Of a stretch of DNA of 64,000 nt, positions 25,264 through 33,957 are shown one piece after another. The stretch spans positions 62,001 through 126,000 of the forward strand of contig CAJTQO010000003.1 of assembly GCA_910578405.1 (NCBI GenBank), in the 5' to 3' direction. The notes beneath the pieces are model-generated. The model had not been told where the DNA came from and did not search any database. It saw only the letters and a program-made list of their open reading frames with translations. A program made the translations under genes and the position numbers. Every line of letters begins with the position of its first letter. Position 1 is the first letter of the stretch. The stretch is from an uncultured Lachnospiraceae bacterium. GTDB taxonomy: Bacteria; Bacillota; Clostridia; Lachnospirales; Lachnospiraceae.

Positions 25264-26342
25264 GCAGGGAAACGGGGCAGGATACCCTTTGGCGGCAAGG
25301 CGTTGGATGCGTTTTGCCGGGGCGGTGGAGAAACAGGGCAAAATACTGTCAGGCAAGACGCAAAGGGGGCAGTCCGGCGCTGGCGTTTTCCTGTCTTTGG
25401 CTTTTGCTTGCGTCGCAGGCGGAGGCAAAGGGGACGGAATATCCTTTGCAATATGGAGAAGCGCCGGAAAACGGGGCTGTGGCGTTGGAATTAACGGAAG
25501 CGGCAGGGGAATATACGGTGGCGGATGGGGATTGTCTGTGGACCATCGCGGAAAAGCTGTGGGGGGATGGGGGACGGTACAGCGAACTGGCGCTGGCCAA
25601 TAGGGAGACGGTAAAAAATCCGGACTTGATTTATCCGGGTATGGTTTTGCAGACGGCGCAGAAAGGGTATCTGGTCAGGACGGATGCTGGCAGGGGCGGC
25701 ATAGGGATGGGGGAATATGCCATGGATATGCCGTCCGGGTGGACGGTTGGTTATTTGGAGTCAGGGGAGGCTTTTGCAAACTTTGCCATGTCCGGGGAGG
25801 GGAAAATTGCCTGCCTGATAAGAGACAAAGAGGCAGGGACGGTGCGCAGCGTGGAAGACTGGGAAGCATGCGCTGAAAGGATACGGCAGTATGCAGAGGA
25901 AAATTATAAAGATTCCGTGCAGGATTTGAAATTTGAGCATTACAGGATGAAGGGACAGGAGGAGGTGTACCTGTATTCTTATGTATATGAGATGGATATG
26001 CAGGAGTATGGGATGGAGGGGAGTTATGGATGGAACATATGCGTAGGGATGAAGCTAACCGGCCATATCCAGGCAGAGTTCGTTGGGACTTCGCTTGCCA
26101 ATTACGATATCCATGGAAGCGTCCGTTATGTGACGGCCAGCTTTGAAGAGCATTATAAAGAGGGGGATGAGGGCGCGTTTACCGTAAATGATTCCAATAT
26201 GGCAATTTCCCCTGCCGTGGAATGGGAGCTTTCAGGGATGTTCAATCCCTTTCCATGGGCAGAGGAGTATTTTGATGCGCTGGCGCGACGGGCGATTGGA
26301 ACGAAACAGGGAAGCGCAGGTGAAAAACAGATAAAAAAATGA
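25248..26342 (+). CDS. exported LysM-domain protein
   Basis: A 364-residue protein with a basic N-terminus, a membrane or signal segment (about 43-60, PALAFSCLWLLLASQAEA) and a LysM domain at about 88-135 (EYTVADGDCLWTIAEKLWGD, ANRETVKNPDLIYPGMVLQ) that should bind peptidoglycan. The remaining 230 residues are not recognised. Start ATG 25248 lies inside the end of the upstream lipoprotein gene, implying translational coupling; GGGGAGG lies 12 nt before it. The two proteins probably act together at the cell surface. Confidence 0.75.
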   Translation: MAGRLSRETGQDTLWRQGVGCVLPGRWRNRAKYCQARRKGGSPALAFSCLWLLLASQAEAKGTEYPLQYGEAPENGAVALELTEAAGEYTVADGDCLWTIAEKLWGDGGRYSELALANRETVKNPDLIYPGMVLQTAQKGYLVRTDAGRGGIGMGEYAMDMPSGWTVGYLESGEAFANFAMSGEGKIACLIRDKEAGTVRSVEDWEACAERIRQYAEENYKDSVQDLKFEHYRMKGQEEVYLYSYVYEMDMQEYGMEGSYGWNICVGMKLTGHIQAEFVGTSLANYDIHGSVRYVTASFEEHYKEGDEGAFTVNDSNMAISPAVEWELSGMFNPFPWAEEYFDALARRAIGTKQGSAGEKQIKK

Positions 26343-26626
26343 AGCGCTTTAAAGAGCCTGAAGGTTCGGCGGAACATTTTGCTTTCGTTAAATTGCGCAT
26401 ACAATTACGCGAATATATGTGTAAAATCTAACAAAAATTCAAAAAAATGAAAAAAGTATTAGCTAAAGTTTGTTTTTTGGGGTACACTATTGGTTATAGA
26501 AGGAACTTTTTGGCAGGCTTTCCAAAAAGGGTTTGCATTGGTAAGAACAATTTCAAATCCGGAAAGGGATGGGAAGCGCAAATCCGGCCATGCAGACGGA
26601 TGGCTGGCAGAGAGAGAAGGGATGGA

Positions 26627-27139
26627 ATGTTTGCAAAAGGCGATTGGATAGTGTATGGAAACAGCGGCGTATGTGAGGTGAAGGATATTACGACTCTGAA
26701 TATGAAGGGGGTTGCCCAGGACAGGCTGTATTATCTTCTAAGTCCATGCCACAGGAAGGACAGTAAGATTTTTACGCCGGTTGAGAGCGATAAGACAGTG
26801 ATGCGCGCTGTTTTAACAAGAGAGGAAGCGGATACATTAATTGACAGTATACCTGAAATTGATGAGCTGCGCATAGGAAATGATAAGTTCCGGGAAGAAA
26901 AGTACAAGGAGACGGTGCGCAGTTGCGACTGCAGGGATTGGGTGAGGATAATTAAGACGCTGTATATGCGTAAGGAAGCGCGTATGGCGCAGGGGAAGAA
27001 GACAACGGCAATGGATGAGCGGTATCTGCGTATGGCGGAAGATAATTTATATTCGGAACTGTCTTTGGTTTTGGGGATTCCAAAGGAAGAGATGGAAGGG
27101 TATATTACACAGCGCGTGGTGGAACTGGCGGGAAAGTAG
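26627..27139 (+). CDS. CarD family transcriptional regulator
   Basis: A 170-residue RNA-polymerase-binding regulator. The N-terminal Tudor-like CarD domain (FAKGDWIVYGNSGVCEVKDI, YYLLSP, KIFTPVES) is followed by the helical C-terminal half (TLYMRKEARMAQGKKTTAMDERYLRMAEDNLYSELSLVLG). It interacts with the polymerase beta subunit lobe and tunes promoter opening. ATG 26627 has AGAAGG about 9 nt upstream; the frame extends to 26447, but this part has no ribosome site and no family match. It stands alone, with its own terminator. Confidence 0.88.
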   Translation: MFAKGDWIVYGNSGVCEVKDITTLNMKGVAQDRLYYLLSPCHRKDSKIFTPVESDKTVMRAVLTREEADTLIDSIPEIDELRIGNDKFREEKYKETVRSCDCRDWVRIIKTLYMRKEARMAQGKKTTAMDERYLRMAEDNLYSELSLVLGIPKEEMEGYITQRVVELAGK

Positions 27140-27199
27140 GACGGTTGATTTTCGTGGTTTTGCGGGAGAGGGAAGCGGTAAAAAGCGGATTTCTTTTTA

Positions 27200-27239
27200 A
27201 CGGGTGAGAGAGGCGGAAAATGCCTTGCCACCCGTTTTT
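27200..27239 (+). terminator. terminator after carD-like gene
   Basis: ACGGGTG (27200-27206) pairs with CACCCGT (27229-27235), with a nested AGGC/GCCT stem inside, followed by TTTTT. Confidence 0.75.
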
Positions 27240-27351
27240 CTTAGAAAAGCTGTCTGACAAGGAGGGAATGTTTGTTTGGCAGCGTTTCTTTGCGTCCGGC
27301 GACGATTGTTCTGCCTAAAAATGAATTTCCGTGTGCATATATATGAAAAAC

Positions 27352-27380
27352 TTGATTAAATTAAATCCGCATGGTAGAAT
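27352..27380 (+). promoter_or_regulatory. promoter of SNF transporter gene
   Basis: TTGATT (27352-27357), 17 nt and TAGAAT (27375-27380). It lies in the 345-nt gap 27140-27484 that otherwise holds only the preceding terminator. Confidence 0.65.
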
Positions 27381-27484
27381 GTGAAAGATTGAAACGGAAC
27401 ACAAAGCCATGTGCTTTGATTTCAATAGTGGAAATGAAGTGGAAAAGTGGGGGAAGAGAAGAAAAGCCAGGAGGTTAGGAGCGG

Positions 27485-28855
27485 ATGGAAAGGGAAAAAC
27501 TGGGTTCGAGGCTGGGTTTTATATTGCTTTCGGCAGGGTGCGCGATTGGGATTGGAAATGTATGGAGGTTCCCGTATGTGGCGGGGAAATACGGCGGAGG
27601 CGTCTTTGTGCTGTTTTATCTGTTCTTTTTGGTGATAATGGGACTTCCCGTAATGACGATGGAGTTTGCAGTGGGACGCGCCAGCAGGAAAAGTGTAATT
27701 CGTAGTTTCCGGGAGTTGGAAAGGCCGGGGCAGAAATGGCATCTGCATGGATATGTGGGGCTGGCAGGGAATTATTGCCTGATGATGTTTTATACTACGG
27801 TAGCCGGGTGGATGCTGTATTATTTTTATCTAATGCTGACGGGACGGTTCCAGGGGGCGGATGCGTCAGGCGTTAGCGGGATTTTTGCCGATATGCTTGG
27901 CAGGCCGGGCCTTATGCTGGGGATGATGATTTTGGTGGTGGCATTGGGGTTTGGGATTTGTTCTGTTGGCCTTCAAAATGGAGTGGAGAGAATTACTAAA
28001 GCAATGATGGCGGCTCTTCTTGTGATTATGCTGGCGCTGGCAGTCCATAGCATGTCAATGGAAGGCGGCGCCGAGGGGCTGCAGTTTTATCTTCTGCCGG
28101 ATTTTAGCAGGACGGCGCAGGCCGGGCTTGGCGAAACGGTGGTAGGCGCTATGAACCAGGCGTTTTTTACATTGAGCCTGGGAATTGGTTCTATGGCTAT
28201 CTTTGGCAGTTATATTGATAAAGGGCATACGCTTTTAAAGGAGTCGGCATATATTGCGGTTTTGGATACTTTCGTGGCGATTGTGGCAGGATTGATTATC
28301 TTTCCGGCATGTTTTGCATTTGGCATCAGTCCGGACAGCGGGCCGTCGCTGATTTTTATAACTTTGCCCAATGTATTTAACCATATGGCAGGGGGCAGGG
28401 TGTGGGGAACTTTATTTTTCGTTTTTATGTCTTTTGCGGCATTTTCCACTGTGTTGGCAGTGTTTGAAAATATTATCTCCTGTGGGATGGATATGTGGGG
28501 CTGGAGCAGGCGGAAATCTTGTTTGATTAATATGGCATTGCTGGCTGTATTATCGGCGCCTTGCGTATTGGGATTTAACCTGTGGTCTGGGTTTATGCCT
28601 TTTGGGGAAGGCAGCAATGTATTGGATTTGGAGGATTTTATTGTAAGCAGTGTGATTTTGCCTCTTGGGTCTTTGGTTTATCTTGGGTTTTGCGTCAGCA
28701 GGTATGGCTGGGGGTTTGAAAGTTATCTGGAGGAATGCAATGCCGGAGACGGAAGGCGTATGCCAAGGTGGTTAGGAGGGTATTTGAAGTATGTGCTTCC
28801 ATTTATTATTCTGTTTCTGTTCTTGCAGGGAATTATAGGGAAGTTCAGTAGTTAA
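27485..28855 (+). CDS. sodium-dependent transporter, SNF/NSS family
   Basis: A 456-residue polytopic membrane protein (about 11-12 helices) of the neurotransmitter:sodium symporter family. SRLGFILLSAGCAIGIGNVWRFPYVAGKYGGG contains the unwound helix-1 substrate and sodium site, and AFFTLSLGIGSMAIFGSY is the helix-6 counterpart. Bacterial members import amino acids with Na+, but the substrate is unknown. AGGAG is 4-8 nt upstream of ATG 27485. It is a single-gene unit behind its own promoter. Confidence 0.92.
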   Translation: MEREKLGSRLGFILLSAGCAIGIGNVWRFPYVAGKYGGGVFVLFYLFFLVIMGLPVMTMEFAVGRASRKSVIRSFRELERPGQKWHLHGYVGLAGNYCLMMFYTTVAGWMLYYFYLMLTGRFQGADASGVSGIFADMLGRPGLMLGMMILVVALGFGICSVGLQNGVERITKAMMAALLVIMLALAVHSMSMEGGAEGLQFYLLPDFSRTAQAGLGETVVGAMNQAFFTLSLGIGSMAIFGSYIDKGHTLLKESAYIAVLDTFVAIVAGLIIFPACFAFGISPDSGPSLIFITLPNVFNHMAGGRVWGTLFFVFMSFAAFSTVLAVFENIISCGMDMWGWSRRKSCLINMALLAVLSAPCVLGFNLWSGFMPFGEGSNVLDLEDFIVSSVILPLGSLVYLGFCVSRYGWGFESYLEECNAGDGRRMPRWLGGYLKYVLPFIILFLFLQGIIGKFSS

Positions 28856-29154
28856 TAAAAAAGTCCATATGGAGAAAGAAACGTTTAGAGGAAATATGCG
28901 CCACTTTAATGCGAAGCATTTCGGTTTGAGTTAAGGAAAAATTAAGTTTTATTTTGGCAGGTTTGGCTGGCGTATTTTGGCGGATTGTGGTACGCTGGAA
29001 CAGTAGTATGGACTTGCAAAGATTGGCAGATAGCAGGGAGCATGTCTTGGGAAACGGACATGCTTCTTTTTCTGTCCGGATAACCGCAGCTGGCAGCAGG
29101 GCGGTATGCGAGGCCGGAAGTTTCAAAACAGAGAAGAAAAAGGGAGGAATGCGG

Positions 29155-29991
29155 ATGAAGAAGTTAAAAAGGGCGCTGGCGCTGGCCTTGTGCCTGGGTA
29201 TGATGGCTGGTATGACAGTCAGGGCCAGCGGGAATCTGCGCAGAGGAGTGGATTATTCCGCTGTTTTTGATGCAGAGTATTATTATGATGCTTATCCGGA
29301 TGTACAGGAGACGTTTGGGCATGATGCGGACAGGCTGTTGGAGCATTTTGTCACTTTGGGGATGAAAGAAGGACGGGTGGCGAAAGCGGATTTTGACGTA
29401 AGGGCTTATATGAAGAATAATTTGGATTTGCTGGCCGTGTATGGAGCCAGGGATTTAAGCAAATATTATTACCATTATATAGAGTCCGGAAAGGCGGAGG
29501 GGCGCATAGCCACGGCAAACAGGGATGTTGGGGAGCTGGCTTCTTTCTCCACGGTTTACAATACAGCGGAAGACAGGGCGGTCAATGTGGAACTGGCGGC
29601 ACAGCGCATTAACGGGATGATTGTGCAGCCGGGGGAAACCTTTTCATTCAGCAATTCTATCCAGTCCAGGACATTGGCAAACGGTTATGTTGTGGCTCCT
29701 TCTTTTGCAAGCGGAAGGGTGGTGTCCAGCGTGGGAGGCGGAATCTGCCAGGTTTCTTCGACCTTGTACGTAACGATGCTGATGGCGGGCATACCGGCGA
29801 CAGAACGGTATGCCCATTCGCTGGAAGTGGATTATGTCCCCAAAGGGCTGGATTCGGCTATTGTGGAAGGGCATAAAGATTTAAGGTTCCGTAACCCGTA
29901 TGATTATCCGGTCTGCATTCATTCGCTGACGCAGGATGGGACGTTGACGGTAAGCATTGCCAAGGCGGACGCAGCGGCGGGAAAGCAATAA
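29155..29991 (+). CDS. exported VanW family protein
   Basis: A 278-residue secreted or surface protein. A signal peptide (KKLKRALALALCLGMMAGMTVRASG) is followed by a segment resembling an N-terminal repeat region (DAEYYYDAYPDVQETFGHDADRLLEHF, the type seen in Clostridial surface proteins). The VanW domain carries VNVELAAQRINGMIVQPGETFSF and VVSSVGGGICQVSSTLY. VanW proteins are of unknown function and are not glycopeptide resistance markers by themselves. GGGAGGA is correctly spaced from ATG 29155, not from ATG 29149. Confidence 0.88.
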   Translation: MKKLKRALALALCLGMMAGMTVRASGNLRRGVDYSAVFDAEYYYDAYPDVQETFGHDADRLLEHFVTLGMKEGRVAKADFDVRAYMKNNLDLLAVYGARDLSKYYYHYIESGKAEGRIATANRDVGELASFSTVYNTAEDRAVNVELAAQRINGMIVQPGETFSFSNSIQSRTLANGYVVAPSFASGRVVSSVGGGICQVSSTLYVTMLMAGIPATERYAHSLEVDYVPKGLDSAIVEGHKDLRFRNPYDYPVCIHSLTQDGTLTVSIAKADAAAGKQ

Positions 29992-30000
29992 GATTGGCGG

Positions 30001-30039
30001 CGTAAAAAACGGGCGGAAATACCTTGCCCGTTTTTTACG
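30001..30039. terminator. terminator after vanW-like gene
   Basis: A perfect 14-bp inverted repeat (30001-30014 and 30026-30039) with GGGC/GCCC core and A/T flanks, so it could work in both directions. Confidence 0.9.
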
Positions 30040-30101
30040 ATGACAGGAAGCTGTGTTGTATAGGCGTATTTTTGCAAAGATTCCTTTTTGGCAACTTTTT
30101 T

Positions 30102-30130
30102 TTGACAAAGAAAATGAGGAGCGGTAAAAT
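30102..30130 (+). promoter_or_regulatory. promoter of envelope-signalling operon
   Basis: TTGACA (30102-30107), 17 nt and TAAAAT (30125-30130), 64 nt before the first gene of the operon. Confidence 0.75.
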
Positions 30131-30193
30131 AAAAGTAAAACACTTAGTCAAGAAGAAAAGGGGGAATGAAATTCAAGCCAGGGAGGAAAACAT

Positions 30194-30484
30194 ATGCCGA
30201 TTTTGGAACAGGGAAGCATAACAAAAGAAAATTTGTGGGAGGTAATCACTTCCCATCAGGGAGAAGAGTTCCATACGTCCAAACAGCTTCCGTTTACTTA
30301 TAACATTAAGGGGGGCGAGTTTTTTACGGAAAGAAAGAAAAAGTCCATTACAAGGGCAACTTTTGAACAGGCGTACCAAAAGATACAGGATGACGGGGAG
30401 CATAAAATTGTTGGCCCGAAGACGCTGAATTGTTTTGGGGCTCCTTATGTTTGGGCGGTGTTTAAGGCATTGGGGATTGTATAA
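30194..30484 (+). CDS. uncharacterised small protein (96 aa)
   Basis: A soluble 96-residue protein with the pattern ITKENLWEVITSHQGEEFHTSKQLPFTY, then NIKGGEFFTERKKKSITRATFEQAYQK and a hydrophobic end (FGAPYVWAVFKALGIV). I do not recognise a named family. GGGAGGA is well placed before ATG 30194, and a strong promoter precedes it. A gap of only 33 nt links it to the exported protein and two-component genes that follow. Confidence 0.7.
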   Translation: MPILEQGSITKENLWEVITSHQGEEFHTSKQLPFTYNIKGGEFFTERKKKSITRATFEQAYQKIQDDGEHKIVGPKTLNCFGAPYVWAVFKALGIV

Positions 30485-30517
30485 AGGGGAAGGCGTTTCC
30501 AGAGATGGAGACAGGGG

Positions 30518-31753
30518 ATGGAGGAGAAGGACAGTGGCAGGATGGTAAGACGGAGGAAAAAGTATATAATGTGGATGCTGTTTTCCGCTGTCTTTTTGTG
30601 GGGACTGTATTTTGCAGAGGCGTCAGGAGTCAGGAAAGCAAGGGCACAGGAGCTTTGGGTAAGCGGAGCGTGCGCATGGAGGGGAAGGCCGGAGGCCGAA
30701 AAGACTGTGGAGCAGGGGCTTTTTAGGGCAGTGGACGTTCAAAGCCTGTCAGGGCAGGCGGAAGGGGAAGTGCGCAGGCAGTATGAAGAATACCAGAACG
30801 GTTTTGCATCCATTAAGTACCGGGCGGATATTTCCGCTTGCGGTTTTCAGATGATAGAAGAGCAAATCTTTCCTGTCAGGATGAGGCAATTTGGGGATGT
30901 CAGCGTAATACCTGCTTTTGACGAAAGGTATAACCGGCTGGCTTTGTTTTTTGCCGCCAAGGACGGGACGATTGTATATAAAACGGAGGAATTGGAAACG
31001 AACCATTGCAGCCGTGGGGAGCTGCGTCAGCCCACGCAGGGAATTTCGGCTATCTCCCTGCAGGATGTGGACGGGGACGCCAGGATGGACATTGTGCTGA
31101 TTACAGTCTGTGAGGGGGCGGACGGCGCCTATAAGGTGGGGGATGTGCTTTTCCAGGATGTATGGGGGACGGGCTTTTACCGGGATTACCGCATTTCGGA
31201 GAAGATAAACCGTTTTGGCATGAATAAAAGCATCGAGTTGATTACCGCTTTTGTAAAGGATGGGGCTTCTACGGAATTTTTATATACGGCGGCTACTTTA
31301 GATGAGCTATTGGAAAATGGGTTCCGGATTATTATGGAGCAGTATTATCCGCGCAACTTTGAAAAGCTGGGGAGGCTGCAGGTGGTTCCGGGAACGTTCC
31401 GCATTGCGGACTATGATGTGTTTATGGTTTATCTTGTCAACGCAGAGGGCTATATTGTGGCGAATCTGCAGCCTATGGGGCATTTCGATAATTTGTATGC
31501 GCTAAAGGGAATTAGCTGCCGGGATATTGACGGGGACGGACTGAAGGATATTATTATCCTGGCGCGTTACAGCTATGCAACAGGAGAAAACCAGTTGATT
31601 GTACAGACGGATTACACCGTTTATTACCAGCGGACTGCCGGTTTCTCGGCAGATACGCAAATAAAGGAATGGTATCCGTGCAGTGAGGAGGAAACGATGG
31701 AGGGGCTTGTGGAGAAAGCCAGAGAATATTGGGGGTGGAAATCAGAACAATGA
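30518..31753 (+). CDS. exported protein with calcium-binding-like repeats, two-component operon
   Basis: A 411-residue protein with an N-terminal membrane or signal segment (YIMWMLFSAVFLWGLYFAEA). Two repeats with Asp-rich loops, DVDGDARMDIVLI and DIDGDGLKDIIILA, resemble VCBS/FG-GAP propeller blades. Its stop codon overlaps the start of the response regulator (ATGA at 31750-31753), indicating translational coupling. It is probably an extracytoplasmic sensor or accessory protein for the linked histidine kinase. The role is inferred from position. Confidence 0.7.
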   Translation: MEEKDSGRMVRRRKKYIMWMLFSAVFLWGLYFAEASGVRKARAQELWVSGACAWRGRPEAEKTVEQGLFRAVDVQSLSGQAEGEVRRQYEEYQNGFASIKYRADISACGFQMIEEQIFPVRMRQFGDVSVIPAFDERYNRLALFFAAKDGTIVYKTEELETNHCSRGELRQPTQGISAISLQDVDGDARMDIVLITVCEGADGAYKVGDVLFQDVWGTGFYRDYRISEKINRFGMNKSIELITAFVKDGASTEFLYTAATLDELLENGFRIIMEQYYPRNFEKLGRLQVVPGTFRIADYDVFMVYLVNAEGYIVANLQPMGHFDNLYALKGISCRDIDGDGLKDIIILARYSYATGENQLIVQTDYTVYYQRTAGFSADTQIKEWYPCSEEETMEGLVEKAREYWGWKSEQ

Positions 31754-32406
31754 TTCGAATACTTGTAGTGGATGATGAGAAGCCGATTTGCGATTTGATT
31801 GACTTAAATTTGTCGGCGGCCGGTTACAAATGCACTTGTGTGCAAGATGGGCTGGATGCCATCAATTTGATGGAAAAGGATGCATTTGATTTGGTTTTGC
31901 TGGATATTATGCTTCCGGGGGCAGACGGCTATGATGTAATGGAGTATATACAGCCGCTTGGGATTCCGGTTATTTTTATTACGGCCAAGCATGAGGTGAA
32001 GGATCGGGTAAAGGGGTTGAAACTGGGTGCGGACGACTATCTGGCAAAACCTTTTGACGTAGTGGAGCTGGTGGCCAGGGTGGAAGCTGTGCTGCGGCGT
32101 TATAATAAGGCGGAGCAGTTGCTTACGGCAGGGGACGTGGTAGTGGATGTGGAGGCAAGGCGGGTAACGAAGGCGGGGAATCCGGTGGTGCTGACCAACA
32201 AGGAATTTGGCCTGTTAATGCTTTTTGTGAAAAATAAAAACGTGGCCCTGTTCCGGGAAACGCTGTATGAGAAGGTGTGGGAGGGGGAATATTTCGGTGA
32301 CAGCCGTACGCTGGATTTGCATGTGCAAAGGCTAAGGAGGAAGCTGGGATGGGAGCGCTGCCTGGTGGCGGTCTATAAGGTGGGCTACCGGCTGGAGGCG
32401 GATTAG
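31750..32406 (+). CDS. OmpR-family response regulator
   Basis: A 218-residue regulator. The receiver domain has the acidic pocket (VVDDE), phospho-acceptor D52 (LLDIMLPGADG) and the conserved KPF. A winged-helix DNA-binding domain follows (about 120-218; VLTNKEFGLLMLFVKNKN, SRTLDLHVQRLRRKLG). ATG 31750 overlaps the upstream stop codon by 4 bases. It is presumably phosphorylated by the histidine kinase downstream. Confidence 0.95.
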   Translation: MIRILVVDDEKPICDLIDLNLSAAGYKCTCVQDGLDAINLMEKDAFDLVLLDIMLPGADGYDVMEYIQPLGIPVIFITAKHEVKDRVKGLKLGADDYLAKPFDVVELVARVEAVLRRYNKAEQLLTAGDVVVDVEARRVTKAGNPVVLTNKEFGLLMLFVKNKNVALFRETLYEKVWEGEYFGDSRTLDLHVQRLRRKLGWERCLVAVYKVGYRLEAD

Positions 32407-32538
32407 CGTTATCTGTATGAGAAGGTTTGGTTACGGCCGGATGGGGTTAAGCTCTGTTTGAGGCAGAGCAAGAAATGCGCGGAACGGGAATGACAGGCAG
32501 CGGCCGGTGTGGATTGGATAGAAAGTATAAAGTAAGGG

Positions 32539-33957
32539 ATGAAATTTTCACTTAAATTGCTGCTGTGGACGATGGCGGTGCTGGCAGTGGCATTGGGATG
32601 CAGCGGGTTTTATTTTGTAAATTATGTGTTTGAAACCTCTTTGGAAAGAGAGATTGGGCAGGCGTTAGATGAAAACAGTATTTTAAGTTTTGCTTTTGAG
32701 ACGGCGGCGCTGAATGTGCCTACGAAATATGGCATACTGTCTGACAGCAGAGTGGAGGAGATTTCTTCCAATCTGGAGGCGGGCGGACGCAGCGCAAAGC
32801 GCATGATTCGGATTTTGGATGAAGAATTCAAAGAGCTGTACGCCAGTGACGGCTTTACGGCGGATTACGGGCTGTTGCATAAAATGGATGAAAGTATAAA
32901 AAATTACCGGATTATGGAGAGTGACGGCCACTATTATGTACAGGCAGCCGTAAGGGTGAATACGTTGGACAGGGCGCTTTATCTGGAAACATTGCGGGAT
33001 ATTTCGGATGTTTTTCAGGAACGGGCGGTGGGCTTTTCCCTTTACCGACGGGTCACGCTTCTTATGCTGTTAGCGGGGACAGTCATTATGCATTTGATTG
33101 CATCCTGGCTGACGAAGCCTATCCGAATGCTGACGGAAGCGACCAGGCAGATGGCGGAGGGGGATTATTCTTACCGGGCTATGCAGGTCAGTCAGGATGA
33201 ACTTGGGCAGCTAACCCGTGATTTTAACGTGATGGCTAATTCTTTGGAGGAGAATATCGGGAAACTGGAAGAAGAAATTCAGGCCAGGGAGGATTTTGTC
33301 GCTGCTTTTGCCCATGAACTGAAGACGCCCTTGACGGCGATTATCGGTTATGCGGATATGCTTCGTTCTCATAAGCTGGATGAGGAAAAAAGCTTTATGT
33401 CCGCCAATTATATCTATACGGAGGGGAAACGGCTGGAAACGATGTCGCTGCGGCTGTTGGATTTGATTGTAACGAAACGGGGGGCAGTGGAGTTCCAGAT
33501 GATTCCGGCAGGCGTTATATTCGCCTATCTGAAAAATATGTTTCATAACGATAAGGAGAAGGAATTTGTTTACCAATATGAAGAAGGGGAACTTTGGGCA
33601 GAGGGGAACCTGATAAAAACGGTGTTGGTGAATCTGGTGGATAATGCCTGCAAGGCTTCCGGGCCAGGGGGGCGGATTGAAGTGTCCGGAAACAGGGAGG
33701 GGCACGGATATCGGTTCCAGGTAAAAGACCAGGGGGTTGGGATTCCGAAAGAGGAACAGCATAAAATTACCCAGGCTTTTTATATGGTGGATAAATCCAG
33801 GGCGAGGAGCAAAAACGGGGCCGGCCTGGGCCTGGCGCTTTGCGCTCAGATATTGGAGCTGCATGGCAGTGTGCTGGAAATCGAGAGCAGGCCGGGGGCG
33901 GGAACGTGTATCCGTTTCGTCCTTCCGGGCAGGGAAGGTGGAGCGTATGAAGGGTAA
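32539..33957 (+). CDS. membrane sensor histidine kinase
   Basis: A 472-residue kinase. TM1 is about residues 7-29 and TM2 about 172-190, with an extracytoplasmic loop of about 140 residues between them. HAMP follows, then HisKA with phospho-acceptor H259 (FAHELKTPL) and a HATPase domain with N, G1 and G2 boxes (VNLVDNACKASGPGG, VKDQGVGIPKEEQ, NGAGLGLALC). It partners with the adjacent OmpR-type regulator. The ribosome site is weak (TAAGGG). A 132-nt gap separates it from the regulator gene, and its end overlaps the next start. Confidence 0.93.
   Translation: MKFSLKLLLWTMAVLAVALGCSGFYFVNYVFETSLEREIGQALDENSILSFAFETAALNVPTKYGILSDSRVEEISSNLEAGGRSAKRMIRILDEEFKELYASDGFTADYGLLHKMDESIKNYRIMESDGHYYVQAAVRVNTLDRALYLETLRDISDVFQERAVGFSLYRRVTLLMLLAGTVIMHLIASWLTKPIRMLTEATRQMAEGDYSYRAMQVSQDELGQLTRDFNVMANSLEENIGKLEEEIQAREDFVAAFAHELKTPLTAIIGYADMLRSHKLDEEKSFMSANYIYTEGKRLETMSLRLLDLIVTKRGAVEFQMIPAGVIFAYLKNMFHNDKEKEFVYQYEEGELWAEGNLIKTVLVNLVDNACKASGPGGRIEVSGNREGHGYRFQVKDQGVGIPKEEQHKITQAFYMVDKSRARSKNGAGLGLALCAQILELHGSVLEIESRPGAGTCIRFVLPGREGGAYEG

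Noticed and set aside
26447..26626. Upstream extension of the CarD frame beginning MKKVLAKVCF
   Set aside because: No ribosome site precedes it, and the CarD domain starts exactly at ATG 26627 with a ribosome site.
29155..29991. Vancomycin-resistance cluster suggested by the VanW domain
   Set aside because: No vanA/B-type ligase, vanH or vanX gene is nearby; VanW-domain proteins are common in Clostridia without resistance.
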